NCBI GenBank assembly: GCA_905233335.1
Contig: CAJOED010000007.1
Location: 4,318-21,454 of the forward strand
Source of the DNA: an uncultured Synergistales bacterium
Lineage (GTDB): Bacteria > Synergistota > Synergistia > Synergistales > Aminobacteriaceae
Reading direction: 5' to 3'
Length of the DNA stretch: 17,137 bases
A program made the translations under genes and the position numbers. Numbering within the stretch: position 1 is the stretch's first letter; every line of letters begins with the position of its first letter. The notes under the pieces are model-generated. The model was not told the DNA's origin, searched no databases, and worked only from the letters and a program-made list of their open reading frames with translations. Shown here piece by piece: positions 7,185-13,108 of this stretch.

Positions 7185-7210
7185 GTCAATATTTCACGGG
7201 AGGGGAAATC

Positions 7211-7858
7211 ATGAAGAAATTTTTGGCGGTACTGTCCGTATTCTTTGCGTTGAGTTCGTCAGCAAGTGCCTCAATCAGCAGAAAAGTAGTTGACGCGGCA
7301 TGGGCGAAGATCTCACAAGCGGACGGCTTCAAAACGATAGCGATAACTTACGAGAAAACTACATCACCAAATGCATGGGTAGCGTTCAAGTCAGAAAATA
7401 ATTTCAGCGTCCACGTAACACAGGGACTAATGAGCATACTGAAAACCGAAGACGAAATCGCCGGTGTACTTGGCCACGAAATCGGACACGTAAGACTCGG
7501 GCACTACAGCAAGGGAGTCGGTATGTCCGTCGGGACTGCTGTCGGGAAGTCCGTCGCAAAGTCAATGCTCGGCTCAATATTCGGCCCCGTCGGTCAGGTT
7601 GTCGGAAGCATCGGTATAGACGTGGGAGCGAGTCTCGCGGAGAGTGGATTTTCGCGCGGCCAGGAAGTTGAAGCGGACGACTACGGCACAGAACTCCTCA
7701 AGAAAGCAGGTTATGACCCGTACGGACTGTACAACGCAATGAGAGCATTCCAGGACAATAATTTCGTAACGGGCAAGAGCGGCTTCAATTCACACCCGCC
7801 GACTGAAAGAAGATTAGTGCACCTCAGAAACAAAGCAAAGGAAGTCAGCAGGCAATGA
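7211..7858 (+). CDS. Small secreted M48-family zinc metalloprotease
   Basis: M48 peptidases use a zinc ion held by HExxH and a downstream glutamate. The 215-residue protein has a signal peptide (about 1-20, ending SASA), HEIGH at residues 89-93, and a third-ligand motif EVEADDYG at 152-159 (Glu152). Between them lies a Gly/Ser/Val-rich stretch (about 102-145) that may be a membrane-associated hairpin or a disordered loop. The end, HPPTERRLVHL, is typical of the secreted YcaL/LoiP/BepA-type branch, where it contributes to the active-site region. It is much shorter than BepA because there is no TPR domain. The start is ATG at 7211, after GGGAGGGG. Its TGA overlaps the ATG of the next gene, so the two are translationally coupled. 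Its substrate is unknown; a role in quality control or maturation of envelope proteins is inferred from the family. Confidence 0.9.
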   Translation: MKKFLAVLSVFFALSSSASASISRKVVDAAWAKISQADGFKTIAITYEKTTSPNAWVAFKSENNFSVHVTQGLMSILKTEDEIAGVLGHEIGHVRLGHYSKGVGMSVGTAVGKSVAKSMLGSIFGPVGQVVGSIGIDVGASLAESGFSRGQEVEADDYGTELLKKAGYDPYGLYNAMRAFQDNNFVTGKSGFNSHPPTERRLVHLRNKAKEVSRQ

Positions 7859-10800
7859 AGAAAATTTTTGCGGCAGTTCTTGTGCTGTTGTGTGCGTCGT
7901 GTGCTCACGGTATGACGGGAAGCGGCACAAGTGATGACCCGTACATGATAACTTCTGTTAGTGATTTCGCATCCATAAGCAGCAGCCCAAGTGCATATTA
8001 CGTTTTGGAAAATGATATTCAGCTCACAACAAGAGGCTACTGGGATCCGATAAATTTCTCCGGGACTCTCGACGGCAACGGAAAAATAATTTACGTTCAC
8101 ATGATACCCGAATTTGACTCGGTAGGTTACCCGGTAGAATACGAACGCGCATTGTTCGGGACACTTTCCGGCACCGTGAAAAATCTCTATGTCGGCGGCG
8201 ATATTTCGAGCTTGCGTGCGGCGGCTGTAGCTTTGACTCTCGCGGGAGGCACAATCGAGAACTGTACTGTGTCCGTTGACGTGAAAGCTCCTGCAGGGGT
8301 TAACCCCGAAATGCTTGAAGACAGTGTGAGCAGAAATATTCTTGCGGGCGGTGTCGTTGCGCGAATGCTCTATGGCGACATCAAAAAATGCATGTTCAAC
8401 GGGAGCACATACACGGAAGGCAACGAGGATTTTTTTTCGAGCACGGGAGGCATAGCTGCTTACGTAGAACATTCGAGCCACTATGGACACAGAAACATTA
8501 CCGACTGTAATGTAACTCCTGTATCACTCATCACTGCTGAAGGAGACGGAGCTATTGCTGGCGGCATTGTCGGCTACATGAACGCAGACTTCACTGACGT
8601 TGTGAGCGGGTGCACTGTTGAGGGCATCGTGCAGAGTTCAGGATATGCAGGTGGTGTTGCCGGACATGTACGAGGCGGAACTCTCACGAATAATCGCATT
8701 GAGGGAAATTCTGCGGTAATCGGTGAACTTTCTGCGGGAGGTATCGCGGGACTTTTGGACTCCGGCGCACATGCTGATGATAATGAAGTCGCTGCGGGCG
8801 TTCTTGTCTCGTCGGATGTGAGTGCAGGAGGCATAGCGGGCTTTGTTGAACTTGCTTACGTTGCGGGCAATACTGCATATGCTTCACTCGGCGGCTCTGC
8901 ACAGAACAAAGGCGGCGTAATCGGTGAAATTCACATCCACGAGGGGACATCTGATAACATTTCGGGCAACACTTACTATGGAGCAGAATACGCAATCGGT
9001 ACGGACGAGAACGGAGCACCGTCTGACGGAAGCGACAACACAAAAGGCACAGCAGTATTTGCGGTCAACTCTGCTATTTTCAGCACGGGAAAAGTATCCT
9101 GGCCGTATACCGCAATAACACTCACGACGAACGCAGGAGATACGAGCGGCATAACGTGGCAGATAACGGACGGTGCACTCCCTGAAGGTCTGACACTAAG
9201 CACGGAGGGAAAAATTTCCGGCACGCCTGAAGAGGACGGAGATTTTGAGTTCACAGTGGAAGCGGCAAAAGGATATATCACTGCGAGCAAGAATTTCTAC
9301 ATGACAGTAGCACCTGCATTCACGATAACGACGGACGAAATTCTGACGTCTGCAACTTTCGGGACGCACTATTCATTCACTCTCTCTGCCGACACGGACA
9401 CCCCCGAATATTTGTCGTGGACACTTGATGACGGCTCTGCACTCCCGGAAGGCTTGACGCTCGGCACACTCACGGGAGAAATTTCCGGGAAACCTAAAGA
9501 AGCAGGCACGTTCATTTTCACGGTGAATGTTACGGAGAGAAAAGTTACTATCTCGAAAGAATTTACGCTGTTGGTGTATCCGGCTGTGCTGTTCAGTATG
9601 TCGTCAATTCTTCCGTCGGCTGTATCAGGCAGTGAATATTCGTGCGTGCTGTCGTGCGATGTCCCTTCAGGGCATTCCGTAACGTGGAAGGTCGCAAGCG
9701 GAGATTTTCCGGGCGGGCTTGAACTCGATGCGTATACCGGGACGATAACCGGCACTCCTTCAGAAGCAGGAACGTATATATTTTATGTTACGGCCAAGAC
9801 CGGGACGATTTCTGCCGCAAAGCCGTTCTCACTGACAGTAACGCCGACAATCAACATCACAACAAATTCCATCCTGGCAAATGCACAGTTCGGTGAGTAT
9901 TATTCGTGCGATATTGACGCGGACACCGAGAATGTTTCGTGGTCTCTTGATGACGGAAGCAGCATTCCTGAAGGCCTGACTCTTTCAGCAGACAGCGGAG
10001 AAATTTTCGGAGTTCCTGAAGAGTCCGGGACGTTCACATTTACGATTATTGCGGCGAGTAATGACTGTACAGCCTCAAAAAAATTTACCCTCACCGTTAA
10101 TGACAGAATAATATTTGTTACGCAGTCGCCTCTTGCGAATGCAGTAATAGGTTTGCCGTATTCCCTGACGTTGAAGGCCGTAGAACCTTCCGGGCGCACA
10201 ATATCATGGGCAATAACGAGCGGGACTCTTCCTCCAGGGCTTGAGTTCAACGAGAGCACAGCAGAAATTTCCGGGACACCCGAAGAAGAAGGCACGTTTG
10301 ATTTTTCTGTGATTGCCCGTGCTACCATATATCGTCATTACGTTGACGGGACGAGCTACATTTACGGCTATGTACGCGCGATAAACACATACAGAATTAC
10401 AGTACGGGAGAACCTGAAAATAACTCCTTCCGTCCTACCTTCTGCTCCTGCCGGCTATGAGTACTCACAAAAACTTGAAGCCGGAAGCCCTGCACTATGG
10501 ACAGTGAGTAGCGGTGATTTACCGTCGGGGCTTTCACTTGGCCGGGGTACAGGGATTATTTCGGGAATTCCTGACACAGCAGGGGACTTCACGTTCACAT
10601 TGAGGGCGGCATCGGGGGATCTTTCAGCCGAACGGGAATTTACGCTCACCGTAACACTCGCTATAACTTCCGGCGCATCTCTCACGGGCGGTGTAGTGGA
10701 TCAGTCTTACTCGTGCACACTTGAAGCCGCAGGACTGTCGAGCACACTCATAACGTGGTCAGCAGATGCCTCACTGCTTCCGTCGGGGCTTTATCTTGCG

Positions 10801-11349
10801 TCGAACGGTACAATTTCGGGCACACCCACGAGCGCGGGAACATCAACATTTACGGTGTATGCGTCTGGCGGTGGATTTTCTGTCAGCAAGGAAGTGAGCA
10901 TAACGGTATTTGCTTCTGCTGAAGACGTACCCGAAGAAGAGAACACGCGCACATCTGACACGCTGATAGCGATAATGACTACTGCACTCCCGCGAGGCAT
11001 AACAGGCCGGGAATATTACGCTGAACTTGACTCAATGACCGACGGCGTAACATGGTCGTGTGCTTCCGGCGATATTCCTCCGGGACTCACGCTCAATCAA
11101 TCAGGAGTGATTTCGGGCATTCCGTACATTGCTGGCGAATACACTTTCACGGTAAAGGCTTCACTCGGTCAGCGAGAAGGGACTCGGCGTTTAGTGATAG
11201 AAATAGTGAGGAGTGAGGACGTTTCGGGCGACAAAAATATTTCGGGTGATGTCTTTGCGTCATCAGGCGGCGGCGGCTGTAATTCGGGTTTCGGTGTCGT
11301 GAGTATGCTCTTTGCGATTGCGTTATCATGGACAAGAAAATTATTGTAG
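7855..11349 (+). CDS. Large surface protein: GLUG repeats, eight Ig-like domains, Synergist-CTERM tail
   Basis: This is a 1164-residue exported protein. Residues 1-19 are a signal peptide. The segment GTSDDPYMITSVSDF and later FSGTLDGNGKI are typical of the N-terminal part of GLUG-type surface proteins. About residues 195-365 carry repeated GGI(A/V)G units, as in GLUG repeats, and probably form a beta-solenoid. From about 414 to 1120 come eight putative Ig-like (He_PIG type) domains of about 75-95 residues. Each has the core W-x-(I/L)-x-(S/D)-G-x-(L/I)-P-x-GL-x-L-x-x-x-x-G-x-I-x-G-x-P, and the fifth carries an insertion. The C-terminus (1137-1164) has four glycines, Cys1142, Asn, Ser, Gly, Phe, a hydrophobic segment and Arg/Lys near the end, matching the Synergist-CTERM sorting signal. 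The protein is thus probably anchored at the cell surface, and adhesion or matrix binding is plausible. It overlaps the M48 gene by 4 bases. Confidence 0.88.
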   Translation: MKKIFAAVLVLLCASCAHGMTGSGTSDDPYMITSVSDFASISSSPSAYYVLENDIQLTTRGYWDPINFSGTLDGNGKIIYVHMIPEFDSVGYPVEYERALFGTLSGTVKNLYVGGDISSLRAAAVALTLAGGTIENCTVSVDVKAPAGVNPEMLEDSVSRNILAGGVVARMLYGDIKKCMFNGSTYTEGNEDFFSSTGGIAAYVEHSSHYGHRNITDCNVTPVSLITAEGDGAIAGGIVGYMNADFTDVVSGCTVEGIVQSSGYAGGVAGHVRGGTLTNNRIEGNSAVIGELSAGGIAGLLDSGAHADDNEVAAGVLVSSDVSAGGIAGFVELAYVAGNTAYASLGGSAQNKGGVIGEIHIHEGTSDNISGNTYYGAEYAIGTDENGAPSDGSDNTKGTAVFAVNSAIFSTGKVSWPYTAITLTTNAGDTSGITWQITDGALPEGLTLSTEGKISGTPEEDGDFEFTVEAAKGYITASKNFYMTVAPAFTITTDEILTSATFGTHYSFTLSADTDTPEYLSWTLDDGSALPEGLTLGTLTGEISGKPKEAGTFIFTVNVTERKVTISKEFTLLVYPAVLFSMSSILPSAVSGSEYSCVLSCDVPSGHSVTWKVASGDFPGGLELDAYTGTITGTPSEAGTYIFYVTAKTGTISAAKPFSLTVTPTINITTNSILANAQFGEYYSCDIDADTENVSWSLDDGSSIPEGLTLSADSGEIFGVPEESGTFTFTIIAASNDCTASKKFTLTVNDRIIFVTQSPLANAVIGLPYSLTLKAVEPSGRTISWAITSGTLPPGLEFNESTAEISGTPEEEGTFDFSVIARATIYRHYVDGTSYIYGYVRAINTYRITVRENLKITPSVLPSAPAGYEYSQKLEAGSPALWTVSSGDLPSGLSLGRGTGIISGIPDTAGDFTFTLRAASGDLSAEREFTLTVTLAITSGASLTGGVVDQSYSCTLEAAGLSSTLITWSADASLLPSGLYLASNGTISGTPTSAGTSTFTVYASGGGFSVSKEVSITVFASAEDVPEEENTRTSDTLIAIMTTALPRGITGREYYAELDSMTDGVTWSCASGDIPPGLTLNQSGVISGIPYIAGEYTFTVKASLGQREGTRRLVIEIVRSEDVSGDKNISGDVFASSGGGGCNSGFGVVSMLFAIALSWTRKLL

Positions 11350-11352
11350 AAA

Positions 11353-11361
11353 TGATATACT
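11353..11361 (+). promoter_or_regulatory. Candidate extended -10 promoter before the exported protein at 11404
   Basis: The sequence TGATATACT is TG, one base, then TATACT, just after the stop of the large surface protein and 17 bases before the Shine-Dalgarno at 11378. No -35 is recognised. It would allow separate expression of the downstream genes. Confidence 0.4.
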
Positions 11362-11377
11362 AATTCAATATTTTTCA

Positions 11378-11382
11378 GGGAG
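11378..11382 (+). promoter_or_regulatory. Shine-Dalgarno that points to a non-canonical start
   Basis: GGGAG followed by TGAG lies 21 bases before the first conventional start (TTG 11404), but only 9 bases before an in-frame ATA (11392) and 6 before ATC (11389). The spacing argues that translation begins at ATA or ATC, or that this genome carries a recent change of an ATG to ATA. Confidence 0.45.
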
Positions 11383-11403
11383 TGAGTTATCATATTTCGT
11401 CGT

Positions 11404-12192
11404 TTGTTTTTCGTAGTCGTATTGACTTTGCTGATAAATAATTTTGCGCTCGAAAGTGCCTCATGCAGTGAAATCATTAACGGTCTGACAATGAATGCAT
11501 ACCAGCGTGCTTACTCTATGAATTTCGAGGTATGGAAGCCCGCCGACCTTCCTGCCGGGTGGTACGCAACGTTTGACGGTTTCCCGGTAGCGCAGGTTGC
11601 CGAAAACAGATGGGTATACGGCCAGTTCGACAGTGCCGGTGTAATCAGGCCGACAAATGTTCTTGTTGGGTCAGTTGTTCCCACGAGCGTCCCTGCTCTT
11701 GTGCGTGTTGCGTCGTACTGGAATTTCGAGAAGATACTCAACAGTCCCGCGTTCCTGAAAATCCGTGAATACAGGTGCAACAGAATGGGCTGGCTACGTG
11801 AGGACACATACAGCACGCTCATAGCATGGAACACCAACAGGCCGGGCGTGTATATATGGCTTGGCAACAGGTGGAAAAGATTCGAGCCTCATGCTGACGA
11901 ATACACCTGGCAGATGCTGAAGAGGTTGGAGCCGTATATTGTCGCACAGCTCAAGAAGAATAATGCGCTGATTATCTGGTCAAGTGAACCACTTGAAGCG
12001 GCAGACTTTGCACGTCAGTGGGGAATGATCTGGGGAGGCCGTGTTGTTCTTGAGGAGCTGAAAATGTACAGGAGTTCAAGCGGCGGAGAAAGTTCTACGT
12101 CATTCCGTGAAAGCTCATCAAGCGGCGGCGGAAGTGCACCGTCAGAACCAGCAGAGAGCAGCGGCGGAAGTAAACAGTGGGACGTAGACTAG
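11404..12192 (+). CDS. Exported protein of unknown function with Ser/Gly-rich tail
   Basis: I do not recognise the family. From the TTG at 11404 the product has 262 residues. It starts with a hydrophobic stretch (FFVVVLTLLINNFALESAS) that is a signal peptide or anchor, but this start lacks the usual positive N-terminal residues. Starting at the in-frame ATA at 11392 adds IFRR and restores a normal signal peptide, and the Shine-Dalgarno spacing agrees. The mature part is rich in Trp, Tyr and Pro (PAGWYATFDGFPVAQ; RPGVYIWLGNRWKRF). There are two cysteines, one at the signal cleavage region and one in YRCNRMGW. The last about 38 residues are a low-complexity Ser/Gly/Glu tail ending QWDVD. This tail resembles a flexible extension and is not a CTERM signal, since no membrane segment follows. 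It sits between the surface protein and the TPR gene. Confidence 0.75.
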   Translation: MFFVVVLTLLINNFALESASCSEIINGLTMNAYQRAYSMNFEVWKPADLPAGWYATFDGFPVAQVAENRWVYGQFDSAGVIRPTNVLVGSVVPTSVPALVRVASYWNFEKILNSPAFLKIREYRCNRMGWLREDTYSTLIAWNTNRPGVYIWLGNRWKRFEPHADEYTWQMLKRLEPYIVAQLKKNNALIIWSSEPLEAADFARQWGMIWGGRVVLEELKMYRSSSGGESSTSFRESSSSGGGSAPSEPAESSGGSKQWDVD

Positions 12193-12208
12193 CAGGGGGT
12201 GAAAAATC

Positions 12209-13084
12209 TTGACGGACAAACACACACGAATAGAGCAGCTTCTTTCTATGGCATGGAATACGAGAAGCACAGCAAGAACGCTCGCAATCGTCAATCAGAT
12301 TCTAGAAATTGACCCGGACAACACCGAAGCCCTCATCATGAAGGCCGACAACACAGAAGCCCCTGAAGCACGCGCGCAGTTATTGTTCAAAGCTCTCAAC
12401 TCTTTGAACAGCCCGGAGAGTTTCAATCCTGACGACAAAGATTTATTGTTCACCGTGATAAACCAGCGGCTTGCGTATACATTTTTCGCAATGAGTAAAC
12501 TTGATGAGGCGTTCGAGTTCTGCGAGAAGGCTCTTGCGTCGGATGAGGACACTGAAGACGAGGGAGCTATGAAGTCCCTGTATTACCGTATATTGCTTGA
12601 GCGTCGTGAATGGCAGAAGATTCTTGCGGAAACTTTGCGTGATGATGAGCGTTCACTTGCTTGGGCGTATGCGAGGCTGATTGCGGCGTACATGATTGCT
12701 CCCGAAAATGGCCGTCGTGTATGTGCCGGAATGTTTTGGGACGCGTTGATGCTGGCTCCTGATGTGCCGTTCTACATGCTGGGATACTTTGAGGAGCCGG
12801 ACGATGATGCAGAGCCTGAAGCGCATAATGACTTTGATTTTGCCCTGATGTATTATGATACTGTTTCGGTGTCTGATGATTTCTACAACTGGTTTTCACG
12901 GGGTGTTATACTTTTCGGGCTTCTGTCGGGGCGTTTTGACGAGAAAGAACGCGAATATATGGTCGATGCTCTCGATTCGCTCGGCGGCTATGAGGAGTAC
13001 GAGAAAATGAGCAGGATACTCATAGAGGGTGATGATGAAGCAGTAATAGAGGCACTTGCGGCGAATAAATGTCTTTCCGAATAA
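12209..13084 (+). CDS. TPR-type helical repeat protein
   Basis: The 291-residue product begins at TTG 12209, eight bases after an AGGGGG ribosome site and 17 bases after the preceding stop. It has no signal peptide and is probably cytoplasmic. Helical repeats of TPR type are visible: AWNTRSTARTLAIVNQILEIDPDNTEALIMKA is reported here only by its key pattern, W/A..A...L..DP.N..AL..KA, at residues 15-46; a second, YTFFAMSKLDEAFEFCEKAL, spans about 91-110. The C-terminal half is strongly acidic (EEPDDDAEPEAHND) and contains a DDFYNWFSRGVILFGLLSGRF helix. TPR proteins bind partner proteins; no partner can be named. It lies 24 bases upstream of the Lon-like protease gene and is probably cotranscribed, so serving as an adaptor for that protease is possible but unproven. 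A 30-base near-perfect duplication (12317-12366) encodes DNTEA twice. Confidence 0.8.
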   Translation: MTDKHTRIEQLLSMAWNTRSTARTLAIVNQILEIDPDNTEALIMKADNTEAPEARAQLLFKALNSLNSPESFNPDDKDLLFTVINQRLAYTFFAMSKLDEAFEFCEKALASDEDTEDEGAMKSLYYRILLERREWQKILAETLRDDERSLAWAYARLIAAYMIAPENGRRVCAGMFWDALMLAPDVPFYMLGYFEEPDDDAEPEAHNDFDFALMYYDTVSVSDDFYNWFSRGVILFGLLSGRFDEKEREYMVDALDSLGGYEEYEKMSRILIEGDDEAVIEALAANKCLSE

Positions 13085-13108
13085 ATCACAAACAGGAGAA
13101 AAAATTTA

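Noticed and set aside
7711..8490. 259-codon open frame on the minus strand
   Set aside because: It lies antisense to two well-supported genes (the M48 protease and the surface protein), has a shadow-like His/Arg/Cys-rich composition, and matches no motif I recognise.
12079..12189. Ser/Gly-rich tail of the exported protein as a second CTERM sorting signal
   Set aside because: There is no Cys, no hydrophobic segment and no basic end after the Ser/Gly stretch; it is only a low-complexity tail.
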